Shown: piece by piece, positions 44,966-56,089 of the stretch
Layout of the letters: each line of letters begins with the position of its first letter
How positions within the stretch are numbered: position 1 is the first letter of the stretch
From: Alcaligenaceae bacterium
Lineage (GTDB): Bacteria; Pseudomonadota; Gammaproteobacteria; Burkholderiales; Burkholderiaceae_B
Assembly: GCA_013416395.1 (NCBI GenBank)
Contig: JACCEP010000002.1
Span: forward strand, 620,001 to 684,000
Reading direction: 5' to 3'
Length of the DNA stretch: 64,000 nt
The notes under the pieces: generated by a model
What the model saw: the letters and a program-made list of their open reading frames with translations, nothing else
Databases searched by the model: none
What the model was told of the DNA's origin: nothing
Program-made: the position numbers and the translations under genes

Positions 44966-45009
44966 CTGTGCTAATGCGCAGTGATGATGAATCTGCCGCG
45001 CGTATGGCC

Positions 45010-47307
45010 TTAAAGCGTTACTTGCCCGGCCTCCTGCTGAGCGTCAACCACAGCCAGCGCGGTCATGTTGACGATGCGGCGTACTGTGGCGCTGGTGGTG
45101 AGAATATGCACGGGCCGCGCGGCACCGAGCAATACTGGCCCCATGGCAATGCCGTTGCTTCCCGTCATTTTGAGCATGTTGTAAGTGATGTTGCCTGTGT
45201 CAAGATTAGGTGCAATCAGCAAGTTGGCTGGCCCCTTCAGCGTTGAGTCGGGGAAGGCGTTCAGGCGGATAGCCTCTGACAATGCCGAGTCAGCGTGCAT
45301 CTCGCCATCGACCTCGAGCGTGGGGACGCGCTCGGCCAATATTTCGCGAGCACGAGCCATTTTCAGTGACGAAGCGGTCTTGCGGCTGCCAAAGTTGGAA
45401 TGGGAAAGCAGGGCGACTTTTGGCACGACACCAAAGCGCTGCATCTCTGCCGCCGCCAGTATCGTCATGTCGGCGATTTCTTCTGCCGTTGGGTCTTCGT
45501 TAACGTGTGTGTCGCAAATGAACAGCGTTTGCGTAGGCAACATCAGCACATTCATGGCAGCATAGACCTTTGCATCTTGCTTTAGCCCGATAACCTCGTC
45601 CACATAACGCAACTGGTTGTCAAAGCGGCTGCTGATCCCGCATATCATGGCGTCGGCATCGCCGCGCTGAAGCAGCATGACGCTAATGAGCGAGTTATGC
45701 TTGCGCACCATGGCTTTGGCAATTTCGGGCGTTACGCCGTCGCGACCCTTCATTTTGTAGTAGGCCAGCCAGGTTTCATTGAAGCGGGCATCATCTTCAG
45801 GGTCAACAATATCGATATCCACGCCGACTGTCAGGCGCAGGCCAAATTTCTCAAGCCGCATGTTGATGACCGATGGTCGTCCTACCAATATAGGGTGGCC
45901 GATTTTTTCATCGACAATGGTCTGGGCTGCACGCAGCACGCGCTCGTCTTCACCGTCGGCGAAGATGACGCGTTTGGGCGCACTTTTGGCCTGCATGAAC
46001 AGAGGGCGCATCAGCTGACCGGTGTGATACACGAAGCTGGTCAGCTTGGCGCGATAGGCATCCATGTCTTCAATGGGGCGGCGTGCCACGCCTGAGTCAG
46101 CGGCGGCCTGCGCCACAGCGGGGGCTATCTTGACAATCAGGCGCGAGTCGAACGGTTTAGGAATAATGTATTCAGGCCCGAAGGTCAGTTCTTGCCCAGC
46201 ATAGGCTGTTGCAACCTCGTCGTTTTGCTCGGCTTGAGCAAGATCGGCAATGGCAGTGACAGCGGCCAGCTTCATTTCTTCATTGATGATGGTGGCGCCG
46301 CAATCGAGCGCACCCCTGAAGATAAAAGGAAAGCAGAGTACGTTGTTGACCTGGTTGGGGTAGTCGGACCGGCCGGTGGCGACAATGCAGTCGGGGCGTG
46401 CTGCCTTGGCAATTTCAGGACGTATTTCGGGCTCGGGGTTGGCCAGCGCAAGAATGAGCGGGCTGGAGGCCATGGAAGTGACCATTTCTGCCTTGAGTAC
46501 GCCTGGTGCCGAGCACCCCAGAAACACATCTGCATTTTGGCAAACATCGGCAAGCGTACGGGCTTCGGTGTCTTGCGCGTAGCGTGCTTTATTAGGTTCC
46601 ATAGTGGCATCACGGCCTTTGGTGATGACGCCACGCGAGTCGACCACGAAAACGTTTTCACGCTTGATGCCCAGATGCACCAGCAAATCGAGGCAGGCGA
46701 TGGCTGCCGCGCCCGCACCTGAACACACAAGCTTGACCTGACCGATTTCTTTTTTTACGACCTTGAGGCCGTTGAGAATGGCTGCGGCTGAAATAATGGC
46801 CGTGCCGTGCTGATCGTCATGAAAGACAGGTATCTTCATGCGCGCGCGCAGTTTCTTCTCAATATAAAAGCACTCTGGCGCCTTGATGTCTTCGAGGTTG
46901 ACGCCGCCTAGCGTTGGTTCGAGCGCTGCAATAATGTCGACGAGTTTGTCAGGGTCGTTTTCATCAAGCTCGATATCAAAGACATCAATGCCGGCAAATT
47001 TTTTGAACAAACAGGCTTTGCCCTCCATGACGGGCTTGGAAGCCAGTGGCCCGATGTTGCCAAGGCCCAGAACAGCGGTGCCATTGGTGATGACACCAAC
47101 CAGGTTGGCACGGGACGTGTACATGGCTGCTGCGTTATCGCCTTCGGCATGAATTGCCATGCAGGCGATGGCGACACCGGGCGAATAAGCCAGCGATAAA
47201 TCATCCTGATTTGCCAGCGGCTTGGTAGGCATGACGGAGATTTTGCCTGGTGTAGGGTAGGCGTGGTAGTCGAGCGCGAGCTTGGTGAGATCGGCGTTGG
47301 CGTCCAT
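45010..47307 (-). CDS. maeB: NADP-dependent malic enzyme, MaeB type
   Basis: Decarboxylates malate to pyruvate with NADP reduction. The 765 residues contain the malic domain and NAD(P)-binding domain (about 1-420; for example [15 protein letters not shown] and [17 protein letters not shown]). A C-terminal phosphotransacetylase-like domain follows (about 440-760; [20 protein letters not shown]-like region), typical of MaeB and thought to be regulatory. GGAG lies upstream of the ATG. It diverges from sucA and provides pyruvate and NADPH from TCA acids. Confidence 0.96.
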   Translation of the reverse strand: MDANADLTKLALDYHAYPTPGKISVMPTKPLANQDDLSLAYSPGVAIACMAIHAEGDNAAAMYTSRANLVGVITNGTAVLGLGNIGPLASKPVMEGKACLFKKFAGIDVFDIELDENDPDKLVDIIAALEPTLGGVNLEDIKAPECFYIEKKLRARMKIPVFHDDQHGTAIISAAAILNGLKVVKKEIGQVKLVCSGAGAAAIACLDLLVHLGIKRENVFVVDSRGVITKGRDATMEPNKARYAQDTEARTLADVCQNADVFLGCSAPGVLKAEMVTSMASSPLILALANPEPEIRPEIAKAARPDCIVATGRSDYPNQVNNVLCFPFIFRGALDCGATIINEEMKLAAVTAIADLAQAEQNDEVATAYAGQELTFGPEYIIPKPFDSRLIVKIAPAVAQAAADSGVARRPIEDMDAYRAKLTSFVYHTGQLMRPLFMQAKSAPKRVIFADGEDERVLRAAQTIVDEKIGHPILVGRPSVINMRLEKFGLRLTVGVDIDIVDPEDDARFNETWLAYYKMKGRDGVTPEIAKAMVRKHNSLISVMLLQRGDADAMICGISSRFDNQLRYVDEVIGLKQDAKVYAAMNVLMLPTQTLFICDTHVNEDPTAEEIADMTILAAAEMQRFGVVPKVALLSHSNFGSRKTASSLKMARAREILAERVPTLEVDGEMHADSALSEAIRLNAFPDSTLKGPANLLIAPNLDTGNITYNMLKMTGSNGIAMGPVLLGAARPVHILTTSATVRRIVNMTALAVVDAQQEAGQVTL

Positions 47308-47615
47308 GGGTGAGTGCTCCTGAATAGATTAGAAAACGTACATTACATGTTCTGAACCGCTTTTGGCGAGATTTGCTCACAGCTTGCAACAAGGGTGTTT
47401 GATTATGCCAACGGAATCGCCGTATACCTGCGTTTCCGGCCCTCCAGTTTAGGTCTGCACAGAGCATCAAGGGTATACTAACGTGAATACGGCTAATTAA
47501 GGCGTCGTACAAGTTGCCTTCTGCCCCCGCTATCCGCTAATCGGTCTGGCCGTGTCGCGGAAGGTTGTCCCCTGCACTATAACGAGTGAGGCACTCGGAT
47601 AGGTGAAGCGAATAT
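47308..47615. other. Divergent promoter region of maeB and sucA
   Basis: These 308 bases must contain promoters for both genes. A TATACT at 47474-47479 could be a -10 box for sucA, but no good -35 box is spaced correctly. No copy of the acnB/gntR operator is present. Confidence 0.6.
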
Positions 47616-50486
47616 ATGTCATCGGTACAAGAACTTTTATCTAATTCATATTTGTTTGGCAGTAATGCTCCATATGTCGAGGAGCTCTACGAGTCATACC
47701 TCGATAATCCAGGTTCAGTTTCTGAACCCTGGCGCAATTACTTCGACCAGCTTCAACATCTTCCGGCCACCGATGGCAGCGAGGTTACTCGCGATCAGCC
47801 TCACGCCCCAATTGTTGAATCGTTCGCTCAACGCGCCAAAGAAAACAAATTTGTTGTTCACACGCAGCAGGCAGACCTGACGTTTGCCGGCAAGCAGGTG
47901 TATGTTCAGTCGATTATCGCGGCGTACCGTTCACTGGGCGCCCGCATTGCCAACCTTGACCCGCTCAAGCGCGCAGATCGGCCTGACATCCCCGAACTCG
48001 ATCCGGCCTTCTATGGCCTGACCGCCGCTGATCTTGACCAGGTTTATTCGGCCACCAATACGTATTTCACCAAAGCCGACACCATGACCATGCGCGACAT
48101 GCTCAAGGCCTTGCGTGATACCTATTGCGGCAATATCGGCGCCGAGTTCATGCATATTTCTGATCCAACGGCCAAACGCTGGATCCAGGAACGCCTAGAG
48201 TCTACGCTGGGCGTGCCTTCGCTTACCGCTGATGAAAAACGCCATGTTCTGCAGCAGATTACCGAGGCCGAAGGCATTGAGCGTTTCCTGCATACCAAGT
48301 ACGTAGGGCAGAAGCGCTTTTCGCTTGAGGGTGGCGAGTCGTTTATCGCCTCCATGGATGAGGTTGTTAATCACGCAGGTGAAAACGGTGTTCAGGAAAT
48401 CATCGTGGGCATGGCCCACCGTGGTCGCCTGAATATGCTGGTAAACATCATGGGCAAAATGCCCGGTGATCTGTTCGCCGAGTTTGAAGGCAAGCACCCT
48501 GATGGCCTGACCGACGGTGACGTCAAGTACCACAACGGTTTTTCCAGCGACCTGTCCACACGTGGCGGTCCGGTGCACCTCTCACTGGCGTTTAACCCAT
48601 CGCACCTCGAAATCGTTAACCCGGTTGTAGAAGGCAGCGTGCGCGCCCGCCAAGATCGCCGTGGTGATGTTGAGGGGCTGCAGGTGTTGCCGGTGCTGGT
48701 GCATGGTGACGCGGCCTTTGCCGGCCAGGGTGTTGTCATGGAAACCCTTAACATGGCCCAGACGCGCGGCTATGGTACGGGCGGTACCCTGCATATCGTC
48801 ATCAACAACCAGATTGGCTTCACAACGTCTGACCCTCGCGATACGCGTTCCACCATGTATTGCACCGACGTGGTAAAAATGATCGAGGCGCCGGTTTTCC
48901 ATGTAAATGGCGACGATCCCGAAGCGGTTGTATACGTTACGCAGCTTGCACTCGATTACCGCATGCAGTTTCATCACGACGTCGTGGTAGACATCATCTG
49001 CTTCCGTAAACTGGGTCACAACGAGCAGGACACCCCCTCGCTGACTCAGCCGCTTATGTACAAGAGCATAGGCAAGCACCCCGGTACCCGCAAGGTTTAT
49101 GCCGACAAGCTAGTTACGCAGGGCATTCTGGCCGAAAACGAGCCTGACGACATGGTCAAGGCCTATCGCCAGCTCATGGAAGATGGTCAGCGCACCATCG
49201 AGCCGGTGCTTACCGATTACAAAAACAAGTACGCCACTGACTGGACGCCATTTCTGGGCGCCAAATGGACAGACCAGGCTGACACCGCCTTGCCGGCAGC
49301 CGAGCTTACCCGTATTGGTGAGCGCCTGACCATGGTGCCCGAAAATTTCACCGTGCACTCGCTGGTTGAAAAACTGCTTACTGAACGCCGCAAAATGGCG
49401 CGTGGCGAGCACAATATCGATTGGGGCATGGGCGAGCATCTGGCGTTTGCCACCCTGGTGGGCAATGGCTATGCCATTCGCATTACTGGGCAAGACTCAG
49501 GTCGCGGTACGTTTACGCATCGACATGCTGTATTGCATGACCAAAAGCGTGAGCGCTGGAATGACGGCACGTATATTCCGCTGCAAAATGTCTCTGACAA
49601 CCAGGCGCCGTTTACCGTCATTGACTCGGTTCTTTCAGAAGAAGCTGTGCTGGCCTTTGAGTACGGCTACGCTACCGCTGAGCCCAACACCCTAACCATC
49701 TGGGAAGCGCAGTTCGGCGACTTCGTCAACGGTGCGCAAGTCGTTATCGACCAGTTCATCACGTCGGGTGAAGCCAAGTGGGGCCGTCAGTGCGGGCTCA
49801 CGCTCATGCTGCCGCACGGTTACGAAGGACAGGGCCCTGAGCACTCATCGGCCCGTATCGAACGTTTCCTGCAGCTGTGTGCTGACAACAACATTCAGGT
49901 GGCACAGCCCACCAACGGCGCGCAGATTTTTCATCTGTTACGTCGTCAAATGATCCGGCCCTTCCGCAAGCCGCTGGTCATACTGACGCCTAAGTCGTTG
50001 CTGCGCAACAAGTCAGCTGCTTCGCCACTCGAAGACTTGGCCACAGGTCAGTTCCTGACCGTCATTGGCGAAACAGACGCTGCGATTGTTCCAGAAAATG
50101 TCAGGCGCGTAATAGCGTGTTCGGGCAAGGTTTACTACGACCTCATCCATGCGCGCCAAGAGGGTGAGCACAACGACGTCGCCATTTTGCGTGTTGAGCA
50201 GCTGTACCCCTTTGCCCACAAAGCCTTCCAGGCCGAACTGCAAAAGTACCCGAATGCCAAGGAAGTTGTGTGGACGCAAGACGAGCCACAAAACCAGGGG
50301 CCCTGGTTTTATATTCAGCATCATTTGTACGAGAATATGGCTGAAGGGCAAAGGCTGGGTTACGCGGGCCGTCAGGCATCTGCTTCGCCTGCCGTGGGCT
50401 ACCTGGCAAAGCACCAGGAGCAACAGCGCAATCTGCTTGAACAGGCGCTTTCCGCCAAGTTCAAGGGCTTCATGCTGACCAAATAA
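47616..50486 (+). CDS. sucA: 2-oxoglutarate dehydrogenase E1 component
   Basis: Thiamine-diphosphate enzyme that decarboxylates 2-oxoglutarate and loads succinyl onto the E2 lipoyl group. It has 956 residues. The N-terminus SSVQELLSNSYLFGSNAPYVEELYESYL is typical. Conserved boxes include VGMAHRGRLNMLVNI, NPSHLEIVNPVVEGS, VDIICFRKLGHNEQDTPSLTQP and GYEGQGPEHSSARIERFLQL. It starts the sucA-sucB-lpd operon. Confidence 0.98.
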   Translation: MSSVQELLSNSYLFGSNAPYVEELYESYLDNPGSVSEPWRNYFDQLQHLPATDGSEVTRDQPHAPIVESFAQRAKENKFVVHTQQADLTFAGKQVYVQSIIAAYRSLGARIANLDPLKRADRPDIPELDPAFYGLTAADLDQVYSATNTYFTKADTMTMRDMLKALRDTYCGNIGAEFMHISDPTAKRWIQERLESTLGVPSLTADEKRHVLQQITEAEGIERFLHTKYVGQKRFSLEGGESFIASMDEVVNHAGENGVQEIIVGMAHRGRLNMLVNIMGKMPGDLFAEFEGKHPDGLTDGDVKYHNGFSSDLSTRGGPVHLSLAFNPSHLEIVNPVVEGSVRARQDRRGDVEGLQVLPVLVHGDAAFAGQGVVMETLNMAQTRGYGTGGTLHIVINNQIGFTTSDPRDTRSTMYCTDVVKMIEAPVFHVNGDDPEAVVYVTQLALDYRMQFHHDVVVDIICFRKLGHNEQDTPSLTQPLMYKSIGKHPGTRKVYADKLVTQGILAENEPDDMVKAYRQLMEDGQRTIEPVLTDYKNKYATDWTPFLGAKWTDQADTALPAAELTRIGERLTMVPENFTVHSLVEKLLTERRKMARGEHNIDWGMGEHLAFATLVGNGYAIRITGQDSGRGTFTHRHAVLHDQKRERWNDGTYIPLQNVSDNQAPFTVIDSVLSEEAVLAFEYGYATAEPNTLTIWEAQFGDFVNGAQVVIDQFITSGEAKWGRQCGLTLMLPHGYEGQGPEHSSARIERFLQLCADNNIQVAQPTNGAQIFHLLRRQMIRPFRKPLVILTPKSLLRNKSAASPLEDLATGQFLTVIGETDAAIVPENVRRVIACSGKVYYDLIHARQEGEHNDVAILRVEQLYPFAHKAFQAELQKYPNAKEVVWTQDEPQNQGPWFYIQHHLYENMAEGQRLGYAGRQASASPAVGYLAKHQEQQRNLLEQALSAKFKGFMLTK

Positions 50487-50519
50487 CGTACAGATCTAAC
50501 TACAAACGGAATACATATC

Positions 50520-51731
50520 ATGGCAATTACAGACGTTCTCGTACCCCAGCTTTCTGAATCAATTTCGGAAGCAACCTTGCTCGAGTGGAAAAAACAGCCT
50601 GGCGAAATGGTTGAGGCTGACGAGATTCTGATCGAGGTCGAAACTGACAAGGTGGTGCTCGAGGTGCCTGCTCCTGCGTCTGGCGTTCTTAAAGAAATCG
50701 TCAAGGGCGATGGCAGCACGGTAACTTCGGGTGAAGTGCTGGCGCGTATCGACACCGATGCCAAAGCCGCCGCCGCACCCGCTGAAAAGCCAGCTGATGC
50801 GCCAGCACCGCAGGCCGAGGCTGCCGCCTCGGCACCGACCGCCTCGGCAAAGTCGGCCGTCGCTTCGCCGGCCGCTGGCAAAATTTTGGCTGAAAAAGGC
50901 GTAGACCCATCCAGTGTCGACGGCACTGGTCGTGGTGGTCGCATTACCAAGGGTGATGCGCTTGAGGCTGGTACTGCGCCCGCCAAGAAAGCCGCTGCCC
51001 CAGTCGCTGCACCGGCCCTGTCGCTCGACGGGCGCCCTGAGCAGCGCGTACCCATGAGCCGACTGCGTGCCCGTGTGGCCGAGCGCCTCATTCAATCGCA
51101 ATCTGAAAACGCCATCTTGACGACGTTTAACGAAGTCAATATGCAGGGCATTCTTGATGTTCGCAAGCGCTACAAAGACCAGTTCGAAAAAGAGCACGGC
51201 GTCAAGCTGGGCTTTACGTCGTTCTTCGTCAAGGCAGCGGTTGCTGCACTGAAAAAATACCCGGTGGTCAATGCTTCCGTTGATGGCAAAGACATTATTT
51301 ACCATGGTTACTTTGACATCGGCATCGCTGTCGGCAGCCCGCGTGGTCTGGTTGTACCTATTTTACGCAACGCCGACCAAATGTCGATTGCCGAAATCGA
51401 GAAGCAGATCGCCAACTTCGGCACGCGCGCCCGTGACGGCAAGCTGACGCTTGAAGAACTCACTGGTGGCACGTTCTCCATTTCCAACGGTGGCGTGTTT
51501 GGCTCTATGCTTTCTACGCCCATCATCAACCCTCCTCAGTCGGCCATTCTTGGTATTCATGCCACGAAAGACCGGGCAGTTGTTGAAAATGGCCAGATTG
51601 TCATCCGGCCCATGAACTACCTTGCTCTGTCTTACGACCACCGTATTATTGATGGTCGTGAAGCGGTTCTGGCTCTGGTCGCCATGAAAGAAGCGCTTGA
51701 AGATCCGCAGCGTCTGTTGCTCGATCTGTAA
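50520..51731 (+). CDS. sucB: 2-oxoglutarate dehydrogenase E2 (dihydrolipoyl succinyltransferase)
   Basis: Core of the complex, moving succinyl from lipoate to CoA. The 403 residues have one lipoyl domain (1-77; lipoylated lysine K44 in ETDKVVLEV), an Ala/Pro-rich linker, a peripheral-subunit-binding domain (about 115-150, [29 protein letters not shown] region) and a catalytic domain whose histidine is in [13 protein letters not shown]. It is 33 bases after sucA. Confidence 0.98.
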   Translation: MAITDVLVPQLSESISEATLLEWKKQPGEMVEADEILIEVETDKVVLEVPAPASGVLKEIVKGDGSTVTSGEVLARIDTDAKAAAAPAEKPADAPAPQAEAAASAPTASAKSAVASPAAGKILAEKGVDPSSVDGTGRGGRITKGDALEAGTAPAKKAAAPVAAPALSLDGRPEQRVPMSRLRARVAERLIQSQSENAILTTFNEVNMQGILDVRKRYKDQFEKEHGVKLGFTSFFVKAAVAALKKYPVVNASVDGKDIIYHGYFDIGIAVGSPRGLVVPILRNADQMSIAEIEKQIANFGTRARDGKLTLEELTGGTFSISNGGVFGSMLSTPIINPPQSAILGIHATKDRAVVENGQIVIRPMNYLALSYDHRIIDGREAVLALVAMKEALEDPQRLLLDL

Positions 51732-51759
51732 GCCGCGTGCCGAAGCGGGTCTGATACAG

Positions 51760-51803
51760 GCCCCGGCAGCGTCCCGTGCAACGGACTGCGGTCGGGGCTT
51801 TTT
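51760..51803 (+). terminator. Terminator-like hairpin between sucB and lpd
   Basis: A GCCCCG/CGGGGC stem encloses an inner CGCAG-type stem and is followed by TTTTT. It sits 28 bases after sucB inside the 180-base gap to lpd. It may partly end transcription and lower lpd expression relative to sucAB. Confidence 0.7.
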
Positions 51804-51911
51804 CGGGCCTGCTCCAACGATAACGGAAGCGTGTTGAGTGCATCGCCGCTTTCCCCTGACGCGTGAGCCTGTTCAAGGTTTGCGTCAACTCTATGAAACC
51901 GAGAAATCATT

Positions 51912-53339
51912 ATGGCAAAACAATTTGACGTAGTCGTGATTGGCGCGGGCCCTGGCGGGTATATTGCCGCCATCCGCGCCGCGCAACTAGGCATGTCGGT
52001 AGCGTGCATCGATGCATGGAGTACCGCCGACGGCAAGCCTGCCCCTGGAGGTGCTTGCACCAACGTAGGGTGCATCCCCTCCAAAGCGCTGCTGCAGTCG
52101 TCCGAATATTATGAACAGGTCAATGAGCACTTCGAAGACCACGGCATTGAAGTCAAAGACGTCAAGCTCAAGCTCAACAAGCTTCTTGGTCGCAAAGACT
52201 CTGTCGTCAAAGAAAACAACGAAGGCATTCTGTATCTGCTCAAAAAGAACAAGGTCACCTTCTTTCATGGCATGGGTTCGTTTGTTGCCCATGTGGACGG
52301 CGGCTGGAGCATTAAGGTTGCCGGCAAGAAAGACGAAGACCTGGTGTCCAAGCATGTAATCATTGCCACCGGCTCATCGCCCCGCGAACTGCCTGGTCTG
52401 CCGTTCGACGAAGAACAGGTGCTGTCCAATGATGGTGCGCTGCGCATTCCCTCGGTGCCCAAGAAGCTTGGGGTTATTGGTGCAGGCGTTATTGGCCTTG
52501 AGCTCGGCAGCGTGTGGCGTCGGCTTGGTTCAGAGGTTACCGTGCTCGAAGCCATGCCCGATTTTCTGGCTGCGGTAGACCAGCAGGTAGCCAAAGAAGC
52601 CCAGAAGCAGCTGGCCAAGCAAGGGCTCGATATTCAAACTGGTGTAAAGATCGGCGAGATCAAAGCCACGTCCAAATCTGTCACCGTACCGTACACCGAT
52701 GGCAAAGGCGAAGAGCAAACGCTCACTTTCGATAAGCTCATCGTTTCTATTGGTCGCGTTCCCAATGTTGAAGGCTTGGGCGTTGATACCGTAGGCCTGA
52801 AGCGCGATGAACGCGGCTTTATTGTTGTCGACGACGAATGCAAGACCAATCTGCCCAATGTGTGGGCGGTGGGTGACGTAGTGCGTGGGCCCATGCTGGC
52901 GCACAAAGCCGAAGAAGAGGGGGTTGCCGTGGCCGAGCGTATTGCTGGTCAGCACGGCCATGTCAATTTTGGCACAATCCCTTGGGTCATTTATACGTCG
53001 CCCGAGATCGCCTGGGTTGGCAAAAACGAACAGCAGCTCAAGACCGAAGGCCGGGCCTACAAGGCCGGTAGTTTTCCGTTTATGGCAAACGGTCGCGCAC
53101 GCGCGCTGGGTAACACCACGGGCTTTGTCAAAGTGCTTGCCGATGCCAAAACAGATGAAGTGCTGGGCGTGCACATTATCGGGCCGCAGGCTTCCGAGCT
53201 CATTGCCGAAGCAGTTACCATTATGGAGTTCCGTGGTGCTGCCGAAGATATAGCACGCATTTGCCATGCGCACCCCACACTTTCTGAGTCGCTCAAAGAG
53301 GCCGCACTGGCCGTCGATAAGCGTTCGCTCAACTTCTGA
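51912..53339 (+). CDS. lpdA: Dihydrolipoyl dehydrogenase (E3)
   Basis: Flavoprotein disulfide reductase that reoxidises the lipoyl group; 475 residues. The FAD fold is [21 protein letters not shown]. The redox disulfide is in [20 protein letters not shown]. The NAD domain has [20 protein letters not shown], and the catalytic base is in [15 protein letters not shown]. The 180-base gap upstream contains a terminator-like hairpin, so a separate promoter is likely. Confidence 0.97.
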   Translation: MAKQFDVVVIGAGPGGYIAAIRAAQLGMSVACIDAWSTADGKPAPGGACTNVGCIPSKALLQSSEYYEQVNEHFEDHGIEVKDVKLKLNKLLGRKDSVVKENNEGILYLLKKNKVTFFHGMGSFVAHVDGGWSIKVAGKKDEDLVSKHVIIATGSSPRELPGLPFDEEQVLSNDGALRIPSVPKKLGVIGAGVIGLELGSVWRRLGSEVTVLEAMPDFLAAVDQQVAKEAQKQLAKQGLDIQTGVKIGEIKATSKSVTVPYTDGKGEEQTLTFDKLIVSIGRVPNVEGLGVDTVGLKRDERGFIVVDDECKTNLPNVWAVGDVVRGPMLAHKAEEEGVAVAERIAGQHGHVNFGTIPWVIYTSPEIAWVGKNEQQLKTEGRAYKAGSFPFMANGRARALGNTTGFVKVLADAKTDEVLGVHIIGPQASELIAEAVTIMEFRGAAEDIARICHAHPTLSESLKEAALAVDKRSLNF

Positions 53340-53370
53340 TCGCAGGGCTGGTAACGGCCCTGACATGCAG

Positions 53371-53405
53371 GAAAAGGGCGGGCAAGTGCTCGCCCTTTTC
53401 TCTTT
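53371..53405 (+). terminator. Intrinsic terminator after lpd
   Basis: A perfect 10-bp stem (GAAAAGGGCG/CGCCCTTTTC), extended inwards by three more pairs to an AAGT loop, is followed by TCTTTT. It ends the sucA-sucB-lpd transcript before zapE. Confidence 0.88.
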
Positions 53406-53446
53406 TGGAGGCGCCCCACTGAGCGCCAAAATCATCCGGTTGCTTT

Positions 53447-54538
53447 ATGAATGTCCGTAAGTACTACCATCAGGCCCTGCAAGAACGAGGCTATACGCCC
53501 GATGAGGCGCAAGAAGCGGCCATTGATCGTTTGCAGTTGTATTACGATGAATGGGTCAACTTCAAGTCAGCCCGGTCGTCGACATTCAGGAAGCTATTTA
53601 AAAGGCCTGATGTGCCACGCGGCGTATACATGTGGGGCGGTGTGGGGCGCGGCAAAAGTTTTTTGATGGACGCCTTTTATCTTACTGTGCCGGTAAAGCG
53701 CAAAACCCGCATCCACTTTCATGAGTTTATACGTGGCGTTCATCGTGAGCTTGGCGAGGTGCGGGGGCAGCAAGACCCGCTTGACGAGGTTGCACTTCGT
53801 ATCGCCAAGAAGTACCGCCTGATCTGTTTTGATGAGTTTCATGTGTCTGACGTGGCTGATGCCATGATTTTGTATCGGCTGCTGCTCAAGCTGTTCGAGC
53901 ATGGCACCTCGTTTGTGATGACGTCTAACTACGAGCCTTCTACCTTGTATCCGGATGGCCTGCATCGCGATCGCATTCTGCCGGCCATAAAGCTGATTCA
54001 GGATCGCATGGATGTCTTGAATGTAGACACTGGCGTTGATTACCGCCGGCGTGCGCTTGAGCAAGTGCGTATGTATCTGACGCCCATTACCACTGACACC
54101 AATAACGAATTGCAGGCGATTTTTGATCGCCTGCTTGATACGGCGCCCATGAAGCCCGTACTGACGGTTGAGCACCGGGAAATCAAGGCGATTGCGCTGG
54201 GCGGTGGCATTGTCTGGTTTGACTTTGCCACCCTGTGTGGCGGGCCGCGTTCGCAAAACGATTACCTTGATCTCGCCAGTCGCTTTCATACCGTGATACT
54301 TTCAGACGTGCCCCGCATGGCAGCACGCAATGCGTCAGAAGCCCGCCGCTTTACCTGGCTGATTGATGTGTTTTACGATCACAAAATCAAGCTTGTTATC
54401 TCTGCGGAGTGCCCGGCCGACGAGCTATACGTTCAGGGGCCCATGTCCAACGAGTTTTATCGCACCGTGTCGCGCATTCTTGAAATGCAGTCACGCGAAT
54501 ATCTGGAATCTGACCGGCGCGAAGCCGTGGTGTTGTAG
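53447..54538 (+). CDS. zapE: Cell division protein ZapE (AFG1-like ATPase)
   Basis: AAA-type ATPase of 363 residues. E. coli ZapE associates with the division ring under stress and the mitochondrial homologue AFG1/LACE1 is linked to protein quality control. The Walker A is GGVGRGKS, the Walker B LICFDEFHVSD, and TSNYEPSTLYPDGLHRDRILPAI is typical of the family. It follows lpd by about 107 bases, an arrangement frequent in betaproteobacteria. Confidence 0.94.
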   Translation: MNVRKYYHQALQERGYTPDEAQEAAIDRLQLYYDEWVNFKSARSSTFRKLFKRPDVPRGVYMWGGVGRGKSFLMDAFYLTVPVKRKTRIHFHEFIRGVHRELGEVRGQQDPLDEVALRIAKKYRLICFDEFHVSDVADAMILYRLLLKLFEHGTSFVMTSNYEPSTLYPDGLHRDRILPAIKLIQDRMDVLNVDTGVDYRRRALEQVRMYLTPITTDTNNELQAIFDRLLDTAPMKPVLTVEHREIKAIALGGGIVWFDFATLCGGPRSQNDYLDLASRFHTVILSDVPRMAARNASEARRFTWLIDVFYDHKIKLVISAECPADELYVQGPMSNEFYRTVSRILEMQSREYLESDRREAVVL

Positions 54539-54595
54539 CACAGTGCCGCGCCACCGCCTGTTTCGCATTCATGCACTCAATACATTGAAACCAAC

Positions 54596-55936
54596 ATGAT
54601 GAACACCCGAGTACTTACCGGAATTACTACGTCCGGCACGCCACATCTGGGCAATTATGCCGGTGCAATTCGGCCTTCAATTCAGGCCAGCACACAGGCA
54701 GGCGTGGATGCGTTTTATTTTATGGCCGATTACCATGCGTTGATCAAGTGTGACGATCCACAGCGTATCGCCCGCTCCCGACTCGAAATTGCCGCCACCT
54801 GGCTGGCAGCAGGGTTGGATGCCGAGCGCGTCACCTTTTACCGCCAGTCTGATATTCCAGAGATCCCGGAGCTGTGCTGGATGCTTACATGCGTGACGCC
54901 AAAGGGGCTTATGAACCGGGCGCATGCCTACAAGGCGGCCGTTGACCAGAACACGGCGCGCGACGTCGAACCCGATGATGGCGTAAACATGGGGTTGTTC
55001 TCGTATCCTGTTTTGATGGCTGCCGACATTCTCATGTTTAATGCCAACAAAGTGCCGGTGGGTCGTGATCAAATCCAGCATCTTGAAATGGCGCGCGATA
55101 TTGCACAGCGCTTTAATCATCTGTACGGGCAGGGCAGCGACTTTTTCGTACTGCCTGAAGTGCAGGTGGATGAAGAAGTAGCTACCTTGCCAGGTCTTGA
55201 TGGCCGAAAAATGTCTAAAAGTTATGACAATACCATCCCGCTGTTTGAGGGTGGCAGTGCTGCAACGCGTGCGGCCATTATGCGTATTGTGACCGACTCG
55301 CGTCAGCCCGGAGAACCCAAGGATGCCGAAGGCTCGCATCTGTACACGCTGTTTCGTGCGTTCTCCACACCTCAGCAGTCGGCGGCATTTCGTCAGCAGC
55401 TCGAAGAGGGCCTGGGTTGGGGCGATGCGAAGAAAGCCTTGTTCGATCGCATCGAAGAGGAGCTCGCCCCCATGCGTGAGCGCTATACAGACCTCATCAG
55501 CCGCCCGGATCGCATCGAAGACATTCTGCAAGCCGGTGCCAGCAAGGCACGGGCATTGTCACAACCGTTCATGGAGCGCCTGCGCGCAGCGGTTGGGCTG
55601 CGCGCTGCATCAAGCACGACAGGTGCACCGGTCAAGACCAAGTCGGGCAAAGGCAAGAAGCCACATTTTGTCAGCTTTCGCGATGAAGATGGAAAATTCC
55701 GCTTTCGTCTGTTGACGGCAGAAGGTGACGAGTTGCTGTCGTCCGAGCCGTTTGATGATCCCCAGGCCGCAGGGGTGGCGATCAAGGGTCTGCAGGCGCT
55801 GCAGTTGGGCGATGTCGCTGCCGTTCCGGGTGAAAGCATTGTTACGCTGGATATCGCGGGCGTGGTGGTCTGCCGTTTTGAAGCCGACAGGCTGGAAGCC
55901 GTGGAAACTGCTCTGGCTGCTCTGGCCGAGGGCTGA
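54596..55936 (+). CDS. trpS: Tryptophan-tRNA ligase with YegP-like C-terminal extension
   Basis: Class I aminoacyl-tRNA synthetase that charges tRNA-Trp. Residues 1 to about 335 are the normal enzyme: HIGH-like TTSGTPHLGNY near 11-21 and KMSKS at 205-209. E. coli TrpS ends at 334 residues. Here about 110 more follow: a basic linker, then KPHFVSFRDEDGKFRFRLL with AEGDELLSSEPFDDPQAA, which resembles a YegP/DUF1508 domain, and a short helical end. The role of the extension is unknown. The start MMNTRVLTG could be either methionine. Confidence 0.95.
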   Translation: MMNTRVLTGITTSGTPHLGNYAGAIRPSIQASTQAGVDAFYFMADYHALIKCDDPQRIARSRLEIAATWLAAGLDAERVTFYRQSDIPEIPELCWMLTCVTPKGLMNRAHAYKAAVDQNTARDVEPDDGVNMGLFSYPVLMAADILMFNANKVPVGRDQIQHLEMARDIAQRFNHLYGQGSDFFVLPEVQVDEEVATLPGLDGRKMSKSYDNTIPLFEGGSAATRAAIMRIVTDSRQPGEPKDAEGSHLYTLFRAFSTPQQSAAFRQQLEEGLGWGDAKKALFDRIEEELAPMRERYTDLISRPDRIEDILQAGASKARALSQPFMERLRAAVGLRAASSTTGAPVKTKSGKGKKPHFVSFRDEDGKFRFRLLTAEGDELLSSEPFDDPQAAGVAIKGLQALQLGDVAAVPGESIVTLDIAGVVVCRFEADRLEAVETALAALAEG

Positions 55937-56089
55937 TCACGCCCCCATAAATCAGGCCCGTGCACGGCACAGGCTTGGTTTAGGGCTTTACCTGGGTATT
56001 GTTAAAGCCTTTGTTGGCCGCAGACGTCATTTTTACTGCAGTCATTATCTTGACCCTGCTTGCATGCGTTGCGGCTTGTTGTTCGTGGG

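Larger units (their letters stand above)
44644..45009. other. Region between the convergent gltA and maeB
   Basis: These 366 bases hold the gltA terminator at 44669-44698 and the maeB terminator at 44934-44965. I see nothing else convincing between them. Confidence 0.7.

Noticed and set aside
44713-45246. Rightward open frame of 177 codons after gltA
   Set aside because: It overlaps the 3' end of maeB, has no recognisable protein features or ribosome-binding site, and crosses the maeB terminator.
52530-53435. Frame of 301 codons opposite lpd
   Set aside because: It is antisense to lpd and has no protein-like features.
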